Below are positions 8,296-17,919 of a stretch of DNA of 64,000 bases, piece by piece. Each line of letters begins with the position of its first letter. The stretch's first letter is position 1. A model generated the notes under the pieces. The model made no database searches, was not told where the DNA came from, and saw nothing but the letters and a program-made list of their open reading frames with translations. Where the stretch lies: the NCBI GenBank assembly GCA_900095835.1, contig LT608321.1, forward strand, positions 1,609,501-1,673,500, in the 5' to 3' direction. The position numbers were made by a program, and so were the translations under genes. This stretch comes from Ihuprevotella massiliensis (GTDB lineage: Bacteria > Bacteroidota > Bacteroidia > Bacteroidales > Bacteroidaceae).

Positions 8296-8955
8296 ATGAA
8301 AGTCATCAACTTCTCCGAACAAAACACCGTCATCAACAACTACCTTGCTGAACTTCGCGACATCGATGTACAGAAGAATCGCGCTTGGTTCCGCCAAAAC
8401 CTCCGTCGCATTGGTCATGCCATGGCGTATGAAGTGTCCAAAACGCTTGATTATTCGCGCAAGACGCTCCAAACTCCCCTTGCCCCTGCCGAGGTAAACA
8501 CCATCGACGATCGCATCGTTATAGGCACTGTATTGCGCGCTGGTCTTGCCCTCCACGAAGGCTTCCTAGAAGTATTTTCCGATGCAGATAGCGCATTTGT
8601 GAGTGCCTACCGCAAGGAAGGTCGCAAGGACGACATCGAAATCTGCGTGGAATACATTGCTTCTCCTAACCTCGATGGTAGTACCTTCATGCTGGTTGAC
8701 CCCATGTTGGCTACTGGCGGTTCGTTCAACCTCGCTTATCAGGCTTACCTCACCAAGGGTACTCCCAAAAAGCTCCATATCTGTGCCGTGATTGGTTGCG
8801 AAGAAGGGGTGGCTCGTTTGAAGGAACTCTTCCCTTCTGACGACGTTACGCTCTGGATTGCAGCAGTAGACCCCATCCTCAACGAACAAGCCTACATCGT
8901 GCCTGGTTTGGGTGATGCTGGCGACCTCTGCTATGGTGATAAACTCTCTGACTAA
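8296..8955 (+). CDS. upp: Uracil phosphoribosyltransferase
   Basis: Upp salvages uracil with PRPP to give UMP in the cytoplasm. From ATG 8296 the protein is 219 residues, close to family length. The PRPP-binding loop appears as MLVDPMLATGGS (about residues 133-144), with GTVLRAGLALHEG for substrate binding and the C-terminal YIVPGLGDAGDLCYG motif that contacts uracil. An earlier in-frame ATG (8218) adds 26 residues with no family match and is rejected. It is co-directional with gldN (119-base gap) and ends before a strong bidirectional terminator. Its place behind the T9SS genes is probably only transcriptional read-through. Confidence 0.94.
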   Translation: MKVINFSEQNTVINNYLAELRDIDVQKNRAWFRQNLRRIGHAMAYEVSKTLDYSRKTLQTPLAPAEVNTIDDRIVIGTVLRAGLALHEGFLEVFSDADSAFVSAYRKEGRKDDIEICVEYIASPNLDGSTFMLVDPMLATGGSFNLAYQAYLTKGTPKKLHICAVIGCEEGVARLKELFPSDDVTLWIAAVDPILNEQAYIVPGLGDAGDLCYGDKLSD

Positions 8956-8974
8956 TCACTGAGACAGACTGCCT

Positions 8975-9025
8975 AAAAAACAAATACCGTGGATGATTCT
9001 CGAGAATCATCCACGGTATTCTTTT
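8975..9025. terminator. Bidirectional terminator between upp and the polyprenyl synthase gene
   Basis: A perfect 38-base palindrome at 8983-9020 (arm AATACCGTGGATGATTCT) is flanked by an A-run on the left and a T-run on the right. It sits between the converging upp (+) and prenyltransferase (-) genes. Confidence 0.88.
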
Positions 9026-9118
9026 GTCCCAAGTCATACTTGGAGTGATGATGGAGTGACCATTGCCGCATCTTCAGAAGAAGAAAGCATTAATCGGCAG
9101 ACCTTTAAAAGAAACGAC

Positions 9119-10093
9119 TTAATAGTTGCGACCCACTACCACATCAATATAGGAAATGAGAGAGTTTTTGACAGCCTCATTAGAGAAACCTGCTACAATC
9201 TGGCGCGCTTCATCGCTCAACTCTTGCATCTTCTGCTCAGCGTAGGTGATACCACCATTTTCTTTGGTAAATTCGACGAGCCATTCGCGCTCTTCAGGCG
9301 TAGATTCTCCTTGTTTCACACGGAACGCCACTTCCTTCGCCTCAGCCGATTGAGAAAGTTTAAGCGCCGCAATGACGGGCAGGGTGAGTTTTCCTTCTGC
9401 CATATCCTTACCTCGGGGTTTTCCGATGGTAGCATCGTCGTAATAGTCGAAAATATCGTCACGGATTTGGAAACACAAGCCTATCAACTCTCCAAGACGG
9501 CGATATTGCTGCAATATCTCCTCGCTGGCGTGCATAGAGAGCGCAGCCAATGAACCACAAGCCTCAAAGAGAGAAGCAGTCTTGCGAGAGATGATGGAGA
9601 AATAAGCGGACTCTGAAATTGCAGCTTTGTGCACCGCAGTGAGTTGCATGATTTCTCCTTCAGCTAGTGTCGCACCCAAGCGCGCCACCGCCTCAACCAC
9701 ACGCACACTCCCAGTGAGAGCCGATTGTTCGAGAGTTTGCGCCAACATATAGTCTCCCAATAACACTGCAATCTTGTTGTCATAGATTTGATGTACACTA
9801 GCTCTTCCACGGCGTTCTTCGCTTTCATCCACCACATCGTCATGAATGAGGGAAGAAGTGTGGAGCAATTCGAGCGTGACTGCGCTGCGCAAAGTAGATT
9901 CGCCAATAGCACCCAACTCTTTCGCCAAGAGGAGTACCAAAATCGGGCGCATCATCTTGCCCTTACGGCTACGCACATAAGAGAGCACTTGACTCATGAA
10001 CTCTTCTTCATGGGTCAATACTTCATCAAACAACGCAGCATAGCGTTCTAGTTCAGCGAGTATCGGAAGTTTGATGCTTTCCAGTTCTTTCAT
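9119..10093 (-). CDS. Trans-polyprenyl diphosphate synthase (octaprenyl/solanesyl type)
   Basis: Long-chain trans-prenyl synthases add isopentenyl diphosphate units to make the side chain of menaquinone. The 324-residue product (start ATG at 10093, MKELESIKLP) has both Asp-rich motifs: IHDDVVDESEERRG (first, about residues 81-94) and FQIRDDIFDYYDD (second, about residues 207-219), plus GKMMRP and the GKPRGKDMAEGKLTLP segment. An upstream in-frame ATG at 10198 would place the promoter inside the gene, so it is rejected. Chain length cannot be fixed by eye; IspB-like octaprenyl synthase is the closest description. It is divergent from polA, and its 3' end converges on upp. Confidence 0.9.
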   Translation of the reverse strand: MKELESIKLPILAELERYAALFDEVLTHEEEFMSQVLSYVRSRKGKMMRPILVLLLAKELGAIGESTLRSAVTLELLHTSSLIHDDVVDESEERRGRASVHQIYDNKIAVLLGDYMLAQTLEQSALTGSVRVVEAVARLGATLAEGEIMQLTAVHKAAISESAYFSIISRKTASLFEACGSLAALSMHASEEILQQYRRLGELIGLCFQIRDDIFDYYDDATIGKPRGKDMAEGKLTLPVIAALKLSQSAEAKEVAFRVKQGESTPEEREWLVEFTKENGGITYAEQKMQELSDEARQIVAGFSNEAVKNSLISYIDVVVGRNY

Positions 10094-10187
10094 ATTGCGA
10101 GCGTCTTGTGTTGTTGGGGGGAGAGGGATAAAACGTTCTTCCCAAAACAGAGGGGAAATAAACGTGAAGAGTAAAACTTTTACCCGA

Positions 10188-10217
10188 CAAAAGTACAAAA
10201 AAAAGCGCAGTTACTCA
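10188..10217 (-). promoter_or_regulatory. Promoter of the polyprenyl synthase gene
   Basis: On the minus strand TTG (10217-10215), a 19-base spacer and TACTTTTG (10195-10188) fit the Bacteroidetes consensus. The leader would be about 90 bases. Confidence 0.65.
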
Positions 10218-10228
10218 ATTCTTTTGCG

Positions 10229-10236
10229 TACTTTTG
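10229..10236 (+). promoter_or_regulatory. -7 box for polA
   Basis: TACTTTTG matches TAnnTTTG 20 bases before the polA start. No clear -33 box was seen, and it overlaps the divergent promoter region. Confidence 0.45.
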
Positions 10237-10256
10237 AAGTTCAAACTATTTGAAAT

Positions 10257-13037
10257 ATGCAGAAACTCATGCTTCTCGATGCCTACGCGCTGATATTTAG
10301 AGCCTATTATGGCTTAATACGCTCGCCACGCATCAACAGCAAAGGTCAAAATACCTCAGCCGCTTTCGGTTTTATCAACACTCTTGAAGAACTTCTCCGT
10401 ACGGAAAATCCTGACTTCGTGGCGGTCGCCTTTGATCCTCCAGGCGGCACTTTTCGTCACGAACAGTTTCCCGAATATAAAGCCACGCGCGATGAAACGC
10501 CAGAAGACATCCGCTGGGCAGTTCCCGTGATCAAAGACTTTCTCACGGCTTATGGCATCAAGATGGTAGAAGTGCCTCGTTACGAAGCCGATGATGTAAT
10601 CGGAACCCTCGCACATCGTGGTGCAAAAGATGGACTCGAGGTGGTGATGGTCACTCCCGATAAGGATTATGCCCAACTCGTGCAACCCAATGTGAGTATG
10701 CTTCGTCCACAATCGGGCGCAAAAGGCTACGAACGTCTCGGAGTGGAAGAGGTGAAGACGAAGTTTGAAGTGGAGAATCCCTTACAAGTCATCGATTTGC
10801 TCGGACTCATGGGCGACTCTGCCGACAACATCCCTGGCTGTCCTGGAGTGGGTGCTAAAACCGCTGTGAAACTTCTTGCAGACTTCGGGAGCATCGAAGG
10901 TCTACTCTCCCACACTGACCAACTGAAAGGAGCACTTAAGAAGAAGGTTGAGAAACATGTGGAGCAAATTCGTGAGTCAAAAATCTTGGCTACCATCGTC
11001 ACAGACGTTCCCATCGACGTGACGTGGGACGACATGCAGCGTAAGACTCCGAACAAGGAGGCGTTGGTGGCACTCTATGAAGACCTCGAGTTTCGCACCT
11101 TCCTCCGACGACTCACGGGAGATGCACCAGCCGCAGCTGCCCCCTCAGCAGAACCCGACCTCTTCTCTCAAGCCTTTGTCACGGCCACTCACACAGACGA
11201 AGAGACGACTTTGGATTTTCAAGAGAATCTCAGCACACTTGCCGACCACCCTCACCAATACCATCTCATTGAAAGCGAAGAGGACGCACAAGAATTATGC
11301 CGAAATATTTTGACATTCTCCCAAGTGGCTTTCGACACTGAGACCACTTCTGTAGATGCGATGCAGGCGCAACTCGTAGGTATGAGCTTTGCTTTGGAAG
11401 GTGGAACTGCCTGGTACGTAGCTGTTTCACGTGAAACAGAAGCTGCGCAAAGCATGGTGGACATCTTCCGTCCATTCTTTGAGCACCCTTCGATAGAGAA
11501 AGTGGGACAAAATCTCAAATACGATTTATTGGTGCTCTCACACTATGGTGTAGAAGTGTCTGGTCCGCTTTTTGACACTATGCTGGCGCACTATGTGGTG
11601 CAACCCGAACAGCGACACAACATGGACTTGCTGGCGGAGAAATATCTCCACTATCGCACCATTCCCATCGAAGCTCTCATCGGTAGTGGTCGCACGCAGC
11701 GCAATATGGCTGACCTCGAACCGAAAGAAATTGTGGACTACGCTTGCGAAGATGCCGATGTGACACTGCGTCTCTACCCCATCTTGAAAGAAGAGATGGA
11801 GAAATATGAGGTGACATCGGTGTTCACCCATATTGAGATGCCACTTCTGCCTGTGCTGGCTCGCATGGAGCGCAATGGTGTACGCTTAGACACAGCTGCG
11901 CTTGAAGAGACAGGGCGCAATTTCACCGAAAGGATGCAACAGTTAGAGACGGACATTTACGAGCTTGCAGGGCACGAATTCACCATCACTTCACCCAAAC
12001 AAGTGGGAGCAGTGCTGTTTGATGAACTGCAAATCTCTGCGAAGGTGAAGAAGACCAAGACGGGGCAGTATTCCACTTCGGAAGAAGTGCTGGAATCTTT
12101 GAGAGATAAGCATCCCATCGTAGAGAAAATCTTGCAACATCGCGCTTTGAAGAAGTTGCTCTCCACCTATGTTGAGGCATTGCCCAAATTGATTCACCCC
12201 GAAACGGGACATATTCATACCTCTTTCAATCAGGCAGTCACAGCCACTGGACGTTTATCCTCGTCCAATCCCAACCTCCAAAACATTCCTGTGAGAGGGG
12301 AAGACGGACGTGAAATCAGACGCGCCTTTGTGCCAGAAGAAGGAGAAGTGTTCTTCAGTGCCGACTATTCGCAAATCGAGTTACGCATCATGGCACATCT
12401 GAGCGAAGATGAACACATGGTGGCAGACTTCAACAGCGGATTGGACATTCACGCGGCTACTGCTGCGCGCATTTTCCACAAACCCGTAGAAGAGGTGGAC
12501 AGAGATGAGCGTCGCAAGGCGAAAACAGCCAATTTCGGCATCATCTATGGCATCTCCGCCTTTGGACTGAGCGAACGCATGGGCGTGTCGCGCGGAGAAG
12601 CCAAGGAGTTGATTGAAAACTATTTTGCCACTTATCCCAAAGTGCGCGAATACATGAACGAAAGTATAGAGCGCGCTAAGCAAACAGGCTATATCACCAC
12701 GCAGTTTGGTCGTCGTCGCTATCTTGCCGACATCAACGCTGGTAATGCCACCGTGCGCGGATATGCAGAGCGAAATGCTGTGAATGCGCCTATCCAAGGC
12801 ACGGCTGCCGACATCATCAAACTAGCCATGGTGGCGATCGACCGCCGTCTCCGTGAAGAAAAATTGCAAACGCGCATGATCCTTCAGGTGCACGACGAAT
12901 TAAACTTCTCCGTTCCTCCCACAGAATTGGAACAAGTGCGCCACTTGGTGGTAGAAGAAATGGAACGCGCGTTCCAAATGAGAGTTCCTCTCGTTGCAGA
13001 GTGCGGCGAAGGCACCAACTGGCTCGAAGCTCACTAA
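10257..13037 (+). CDS. polA: DNA polymerase I
   Basis: Family A polymerase for Okazaki fragment processing and repair. The 926-residue product has all three modules. The N-terminal 5'-3' exonuclease begins LLDAYALIFRAYY and has the helix-hairpin-helix GDSADNIPGCPGVGAKTA. A middle 3'-5' exonuclease keeps its catalytic motifs (FDTET near residue 358, GQNLKYDLLVL, YACEDAD), so proofreading is probably active. The polymerase domain has motif A FSADYSQIELR (about 700), motif B RRKAKTANFGIIYG (about 755) and motif C LQVHDEL (about 875). The start ATG follows a -7 promoter box by 20 bases. A hairpin terminator follows the gene. Confidence 0.97.
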   Translation: MQKLMLLDAYALIFRAYYGLIRSPRINSKGQNTSAAFGFINTLEELLRTENPDFVAVAFDPPGGTFRHEQFPEYKATRDETPEDIRWAVPVIKDFLTAYGIKMVEVPRYEADDVIGTLAHRGAKDGLEVVMVTPDKDYAQLVQPNVSMLRPQSGAKGYERLGVEEVKTKFEVENPLQVIDLLGLMGDSADNIPGCPGVGAKTAVKLLADFGSIEGLLSHTDQLKGALKKKVEKHVEQIRESKILATIVTDVPIDVTWDDMQRKTPNKEALVALYEDLEFRTFLRRLTGDAPAAAAPSAEPDLFSQAFVTATHTDEETTLDFQENLSTLADHPHQYHLIESEEDAQELCRNILTFSQVAFDTETTSVDAMQAQLVGMSFALEGGTAWYVAVSRETEAAQSMVDIFRPFFEHPSIEKVGQNLKYDLLVLSHYGVEVSGPLFDTMLAHYVVQPEQRHNMDLLAEKYLHYRTIPIEALIGSGRTQRNMADLEPKEIVDYACEDADVTLRLYPILKEEMEKYEVTSVFTHIEMPLLPVLARMERNGVRLDTAALEETGRNFTERMQQLETDIYELAGHEFTITSPKQVGAVLFDELQISAKVKKTKTGQYSTSEEVLESLRDKHPIVEKILQHRALKKLLSTYVEALPKLIHPETGHIHTSFNQAVTATGRLSSSNPNLQNIPVRGEDGREIRRAFVPEEGEVFFSADYSQIELRIMAHLSEDEHMVADFNSGLDIHAATAARIFHKPVEEVDRDERRKAKTANFGIIYGISAFGLSERMGVSRGEAKELIENYFATYPKVREYMNESIERAKQTGYITTQFGRRRYLADINAGNATVRGYAERNAVNAPIQGTAADIIKLAMVAIDRRLREEKLQTRMILQVHDELNFSVPPTELEQVRHLVVEEMERAFQMRVPLVAECGEGTNWLEAH

Positions 13038-13072
13038 AAAACAGACTCAAACGTTCATTGGAGCGTAATATG

Positions 13073-13109
13073 ATAAGTCCGACATCTCCCAGTGAAATGT
13101 CGGACTTAT
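13073..13109 (+). terminator. Hairpin downstream of polA
   Basis: A 13-base stem, ATAAGTCCGACAT (13073-13085) with ATGTCGGACTTAT (13097-13109), lies 36 bases after the polA stop. The T-run is weak (TTCGTTC). Confidence 0.65.
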
Positions 13110-13144
13110 TCGTTCATTGTGGGATCTACCCATCATAGCACAAC

Positions 13145-13181
13145 AAAAACGACCGCGACGAATCAATGTTTGTCGCGGTCG
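13145..13181 (-). terminator. Terminator of the TonB-dependent receptor gene
   Basis: CGACCGCGAC (13150-13159) pairs with GTCGCGGTCG (13172-13181). Read on the minus strand the stem is followed by TTTTGTTG, 46 bases past the receptor stop. Confidence 0.85.
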
Positions 13182-13226
13182 GTGCGTTTATAGTGAAACA
13201 GATTAGATGTTTGAGTGTATAACAGA

Positions 13227-15797
13227 TTAGAAGTTTACACGGAAACCAGCGTAGAAGCTACGAGGAGCCATAGGACCATAGATGTAAGCTGAGTCGCGGT
13301 TGTAACCGAGATCGAAGTCATCTTGGTAAGCATTGAAGATGTTTTGCACACCAGCATAGACTTGTCCCTTATAGTACTTGTAGATAGGGAAAGTGTATTG
13401 CGCTTTCACCCCAAATTCCATGAAGGTTGGTGTCTTGAAGGTGCGAGGTCCGTACACTTCGCCCGCCTTGTTGGTCTGTCCTTCGCCAGAGAGCACGCGG
13501 TCATATTTGATGTTGGAAGAAAGCTGATTGAGATAAGCATCCTTAGACAAGGTCTTACCATCTTCCTCTGTAGGAATCTCGTGACCAGCCAACATGCTAC
13601 CAGTGTAGTTACCTGTGAAGGTGAGATCCAGTTGCTTGGTGACATTCCATGTAGAAATAAAGTATCCGTAGACGTCTGGCGTGCGATAGATGCGACGAGT
13701 GGTGTAAGCATCATCTTCGTTCCATTGTTGCGCCTTATTCCACTGGCTCTTATGATAGGTGAGTCCAGCTTGGAGCGACCACACCTTAGGCAAGGTGAGG
13801 CGACCTTCTAGGCTCATTCCCATCACCTTTGCGCCATCTGAGTTGGTGCGGGTCTTCACAATTTCTTCATTACCAAACTTGTCAGTGCGCTTGCTCTGCA
13901 CGAGCGAGAAAGCATCGTGGAGCTCGGTGTAGAAACCTTCGGCAGTGAGGTTCAGCTGCCATGCACCAAAGTGCGTGTACCAGTCGGCAGACAGACTGAA
14001 GCTGTTAGAGCGTTCTTCGTGGAGGTTGGGATCGTTTTCGATAACAATCAAGTCGCCACCAGCGTTGTCCACATGGAGGTCTTCGTCAAACACCTGTGGA
14101 GCACGGAATCCTGCGCTATAGTTGGCACGAAGCACGAGATCTTTGGTAGGATTGAAGCGCACATTAGCACGAGGAGAGAAGATGGCATTCTTCACCATGC
14201 TGTGCTTGTCTAGACGACCGCCAAGGAGGAAGCTCCACATGTTGTTCTTCCACTCATTTTGCAAGTAGAGGGAGTTGGTGTTCACGTTTTGTTCGATAAA
14301 CTCTTTGCGGAATCCGCTCTTATCCTCCAAGTTGTCGTTGGCATGCTCCACACCAACGGTGAACTGTGAAGGCATAAACAAGCACTTATCGAAGTCATAA
14401 GCATATTGCGCACCCAGTACGTTGGTCAAACCATTAGTGCGACCGTAGCTAATCATGCGTTTGCGCATTTCCACAGCGTCGTCCTTGGTAAAGCTGGTGG
14501 GATCATTTTCAATTTGAGTCAGATATTGATCCACCGTCTTCTCACCACCGCCATAATAGCTCTCACGTTGCACCTTCATGAACGAAGCAAAAGCATTCAC
14601 ACGGTGCTTAGCATCGGCTGAAACGAAGTTATAGTTGAGGCTACCCGTGAGGTTGTTGTGGCGCAATTGCTCAGCCACATGCGCATTGTGGGGCTCTTCA
14701 TCAAAACGGTCGCCACCACGGCGGAATTCACGCGTATTGTGCAGCTCGGCAGTGAGTTTAGAGTAATCGGAGATGCGGAAGAAAGCACGCATACCCACGT
14801 TGCTACCATCGAGCTTAGGCATTTCAGAGTAGCCATCGCCGGTGTGATCGTAAGGCGAACGGTGGTGCAACTGACCAAAGAGGGTGAGTCCGATTTGGTT
14901 GTTGTCGGTGACGTAGGTAGCATTGAGGTTGGTAGTATTCTCAAAAGCGTTCAAACCGCCGATACCACGAATTTCGTGTGAAGCACTAGCAGAAGAAGCC
15001 GTAGGTTCTTTCGTGATAACATTGATCACACCCGCAATAGCAGACGATCCAAACAAAGCACTACCACCGCCGCGCAACACTTCGATGCGCTCTACCATGT
15101 TGGTGGGAATTTGTTCCAAACCATAGACACCAGCCAACGCACTATAAACGGGACGAGAATCTACCAGGATTTGAGAATAAGGACCATCCAAACCATTGAT
15201 GCGCACTTGTGAGAAACCGCAGTTCTGGCAGTTGTCTTCCACGCGCACACCAGGTTGATATTTCAAAGCTTGTGAAAGGAAAGAACTCTGTGTGCGGTCA
15301 AAGATTTTAGCATCGAGCACATTCACCAGAGTTGGAGCCAAACGGCGCTTAGTTGCATTACGAGTGGCAGAAACCACCACGTCACCAAGGTTCACATCGT
15401 TAGGCACAATCTCGAAGTCAGAAACGAGGGTTGCGTCAGAGGTAGTTGTAATTTCGTGGATTTGAGGTTCAAAACCAGGCACAGCCACGCGCACGCGAAG
15501 TTTTCCCACAGGGAGATTCTTCAACATGAAGTGACCAGTCACGTCAGTAGTAACAGAGATTTTAGTACCTAGCACTTCCACACGCACGTGGGGGAGAAAC
15601 TCTTGCGTCTCTGTGTTGCGCACGTGTCCCACAATGTGAGCAGGCAGAGCTTTAGGTGCTTGCGTTGTGGGAACAGCAACTGTGTTTGTAGTGTTAGCGG
15701 GCAAAGGTTGGGTAGCCTCAACAGTTGAGGTGGCAAAAGCCGAGGTGGAACATAATACTCCACTAAGGGCTAAGAAAAGGGCGTAGTTATTCTTCAT
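13227..15797 (-). CDS. TonB-dependent outer-membrane receptor
   Basis: Active uptake receptor of the outer membrane, powered by TonB. The 856-residue product has a signal peptide (MKNNYALFLALSGVLCSTSAFA), a linker rich in Thr/Pro/Ala, and a carboxypeptidase-regulatory-like beta domain (about residues 52-130). A plug domain follows with VVVSATRN, a QNCGFSQVRINGLDGPYSQIL segment containing two cysteines (CQNC) and VERIEVLRGGGSALFGSSAIAGVINV. The C-terminal barrel ends in an aromatic residue (FYAGFRVNF). It is the classical receptor type, not SusC, and has no SusD partner directly next to it. The substrate (metal, haem or cobalamin type) cannot be told from sequence. It is a single-gene unit with its own terminator and a weak promoter at 15914-15944. 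Confidence 0.9.
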   Translation of the reverse strand: MKNNYALFLALSGVLCSTSAFATSTVEATQPLPANTTNTVAVPTTQAPKALPAHIVGHVRNTETQEFLPHVRVEVLGTKISVTTDVTGHFMLKNLPVGKLRVRVAVPGFEPQIHEITTTSDATLVSDFEIVPNDVNLGDVVVSATRNATKRRLAPTLVNVLDAKIFDRTQSSFLSQALKYQPGVRVEDNCQNCGFSQVRINGLDGPYSQILVDSRPVYSALAGVYGLEQIPTNMVERIEVLRGGGSALFGSSAIAGVINVITKEPTASSASASHEIRGIGGLNAFENTTNLNATYVTDNNQIGLTLFGQLHHRSPYDHTGDGYSEMPKLDGSNVGMRAFFRISDYSKLTAELHNTREFRRGGDRFDEEPHNAHVAEQLRHNNLTGSLNYNFVSADAKHRVNAFASFMKVQRESYYGGGEKTVDQYLTQIENDPTSFTKDDAVEMRKRMISYGRTNGLTNVLGAQYAYDFDKCLFMPSQFTVGVEHANDNLEDKSGFRKEFIEQNVNTNSLYLQNEWKNNMWSFLLGGRLDKHSMVKNAIFSPRANVRFNPTKDLVLRANYSAGFRAPQVFDEDLHVDNAGGDLIVIENDPNLHEERSNSFSLSADWYTHFGAWQLNLTAEGFYTELHDAFSLVQSKRTDKFGNEEIVKTRTNSDGAKVMGMSLEGRLTLPKVWSLQAGLTYHKSQWNKAQQWNEDDAYTTRRIYRTPDVYGYFISTWNVTKQLDLTFTGNYTGSMLAGHEIPTEEDGKTLSKDAYLNQLSSNIKYDRVLSGEGQTNKAGEVYGPRTFKTPTFMEFGVKAQYTFPIYKYYKGQVYAGVQNIFNAYQDDFDLGYNRDSAYIYGPMAPRSFYAGFRVNF

Positions 15798-15913
15798 AAT
15801 CTAACGACTCAAATGAGCGCAAATTAAAATTTTTCAAGAGTAATAATGAGGAAAATGATGTTTTTTCCGCTATCTACGAGGAGCATCATCTGCTCCTTCT
15901 TTATTTTTCGGTG

Positions 15914-15944
15914 CAAAGGTTTCACATTTTTCTCTCTTAGACAA
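15914..15944 (-). promoter_or_regulatory. Possible promoter of the TonB receptor gene
   Basis: On the minus strand TTG (15944-15942), 20 bases, then AACCTTTG (15921-15914), one base off the TAnnTTTG consensus. The leader would be about 110 bases. No Fur- or B12-type site could be recognised in it by eye. Confidence 0.4.
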
Positions 15945-16062
15945 TACCCACATATGATGATTTCATACAGACTGTATAACATTTATTTTGTTTTATCCCT
16001 ACTTTTACCTTAGTTTCAAGTAAACCTCCTTCGCTAGCTTCGTTTTGTTGACGTTCATAGCC

Positions 16063-16102
16063 ATAAAAAGCCGCATCAAAACCCGATGGTTCTGACGCGG
16101 CT
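16063..16102 (-). terminator. Terminator of the susC-susD unit
   Basis: AGCCGCATCA (16069-16078) pairs with TGACGCGGCT (16093-16102) with one G-T-type mismatch. On the minus strand the stem is followed by TTTTTATGG. Confidence 0.8.
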
Positions 16103-16207
16103 TCGCATCTATGATTATCAATGAAGGCAGAGCAAGAAAGGTTTCTTCAAGACAATGCGGGGATAACCCTGCTTCTCTAAGACTTCTTCTGCTCGCTTTC
16201 GAGAAAA

Positions 16208-17863
16208 TTATCGCTTTAAACGAGAATTCTTTTCTGTTTCTTGGAGAGGGTATGGCACATAGTTCATATTATCATTCCAAGCTCCGCTCACAGGCACAGC
16301 TTCCGTGGCAGTAAAACCAGGTGCCACTTCGATAGGTTGGTTAGCCACACGGCTTGCGAAGGTGTTTTTGAGATCATTCATGCGAAGTTGGTCGGCACGA
16401 CGAGTCACCATAGACACCCAGTGTCCTGCGATTTCCCATCCATGTTCTTCGTAAGCAGCCTGTGCCAACTGGTCTGCCGTCATGGCATCAATGTTCACGC
16501 CATGCACCTTGTCCACTTCTCCAGCTTCCACAGCGCGTTGGCGCACCAACTTCAAGCACTCTTTAGCGAGAGAGAGGTCAGCCTTGCCAGCGCGAGCAGC
16601 ACTTTCGGCATACCACAACAACACTTCTGCGTAGCGAATCACGCGGTGACGGCGACCATTGAGCATACCTCTCCACTTCTTAGCAGAATAGTCATAGGGA
16701 GCCAGCATTTGTCCGCCCTTACCATCGTCGTTCACGGTGAAGAGAGAGAACATGGGGTGATATTCGGGCACCACTGCATTCTTCTTACCCTCAGCGATAG
16801 ACTTGCCATCTGTGGTCGCCCACCAATCGTAGAGCTTACCATCTTTCAAGAGCTTAGGATCATAAGTAGCAGCCTTACGAGGACCATCGGGCATACGCTT
16901 CCAAAAAGCAATTTCACCCCATGCGTCGCCCCAACCTCCAAGACTTTCAAAAAGCATCGTACTGGTGAGTTGAGAGTCATGGCTCCAAGAGCGGTTGGGA
17001 GAGTTGTTGATACCGAGAATCGTTTCGAGGCTGTAATTGTTGCCCATAGAGTGGATTTCCTTCCATTCTGCTTCGAGCTTCGTGTTATACTTACCCGCCT
17101 TTTGACCTTGAATCACAGCTTCAGCAGCCTCAGCAGCCTTAGCATAATACTCAGTACCCTTATTGAGAGGATAACCTGCCATAGCCATGTAAACAGCAGC
17201 GAGAGTAGATTTCACAGCTTGTTGAGTCACATACACATCTGCTCCAAACATTTGGCGAGGTTCGCCCTTGTAGGTAGCAGGAAGGTTGTAGCTATCTGCC
17301 TTCATCAAGTCAGCGAGAATCTGTTCATAAACCTTCTCCACAGAGGAAAGTTCAGCGGTGCCGTGGTCATCTTCGTTGTGAAGATTGATGGGGAGTGGAC
17401 CAAACACGCGCACGAGGTAGAAGTAAGCATAAGCACGCCAGAAATAGGCTTGTCCCAAAGCGACCTCGAGTTCTGCCTTTGAAGTGGGAGTGCGCTGCGC
17501 ATTATCAATGATGAAGTTGGCTTCGTGGATGATGTCATAGTGCTTGTTCCAAGCAGCCACCACACCCTTGTTGTCAGCCGAGGGAGAAAAGGCATCCAAC
17601 TGCGCACAAGCCTGCTTGTTAGAACCAGGGTTGGCAGTGATGTCATCGCCCTGCCATTGGGGATACATCATGTTAGTGTAAGACTGTGAGTCGGTGACTT
17701 TGGTGAAGAGCGACACCAAGCTCATGTTGAGCTCATCTTGCGAAGTGAAATATCCACCAGGCACGAGTTTACCCTTAGGGTCTTCGTTGAGAAAATCAGA
17801 GCAAGCTGTGGTGCCGAAGAGGGAAGCGGCAAAGAGAGCCGCAAGAAATATCTTGGATTTCAT
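16208..17863 (-). CDS. RagB/SusD family nutrient-binding lipoprotein
   Basis: SusD-like proteins form the hinged lid over a SusC barrel and bind glycans or peptides at the cell surface. The 551-residue product has a lipoprotein signal ending GTTAC (Cys21) followed by SDFLNEDPKG, the classical SusD start. TPR-like helices come next (FWRAYAYFYLVRVFGPLPI at about residues 168-186), with the C-terminal RRHRVIRYAEVLLWYAESAARAG block and a final NYVPYPLQETEKN segment typical of RagB/SusD. It lies 56 bases behind susC and shares its promoter and terminator. No glycosidase is adjacent, so the cargo is unknown. Confidence 0.94.
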   Translation of the reverse strand: MKSKIFLAALFAASLFGTTACSDFLNEDPKGKLVPGGYFTSQDELNMSLVSLFTKVTDSQSYTNMMYPQWQGDDITANPGSNKQACAQLDAFSPSADNKGVVAAWNKHYDIIHEANFIIDNAQRTPTSKAELEVALGQAYFWRAYAYFYLVRVFGPLPINLHNEDDHGTAELSSVEKVYEQILADLMKADSYNLPATYKGEPRQMFGADVYVTQQAVKSTLAAVYMAMAGYPLNKGTEYYAKAAEAAEAVIQGQKAGKYNTKLEAEWKEIHSMGNNYSLETILGINNSPNRSWSHDSQLTSTMLFESLGGWGDAWGEIAFWKRMPDGPRKAATYDPKLLKDGKLYDWWATTDGKSIAEGKKNAVVPEYHPMFSLFTVNDDGKGGQMLAPYDYSAKKWRGMLNGRRHRVIRYAEVLLWYAESAARAGKADLSLAKECLKLVRQRAVEAGEVDKVHGVNIDAMTADQLAQAAYEEHGWEIAGHWVSMVTRRADQLRMNDLKNTFASRVANQPIEVAPGFTATEAVPVSGAWNDNMNYVPYPLQETEKNSRLKR

Positions 17864-17919
17864 GAGAAATATCGATTAGTAGGATGTAACATGTGCGAGA
17901 TGCTAGGCAGTCATCTCCC

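Noticed and set aside
8993-9553. Plus-strand open frame starting in the upp terminator
   Set aside because: It begins inside the terminator palindrome and runs antisense to the prenyl synthase catalytic motifs.
16111-16314. Small plus-strand gene between the TonB receptor gene and susD
   Set aside because: It starts in the terminator region and overlaps the susD C-terminal codons in antisense, with no motif.
16241-17482. Plus-strand open frame of 413 codons opposite susD
   Set aside because: It is a shadow of the SusD-like gene; the composition (His, Ser, Cys-rich) is typical of antisense translation.
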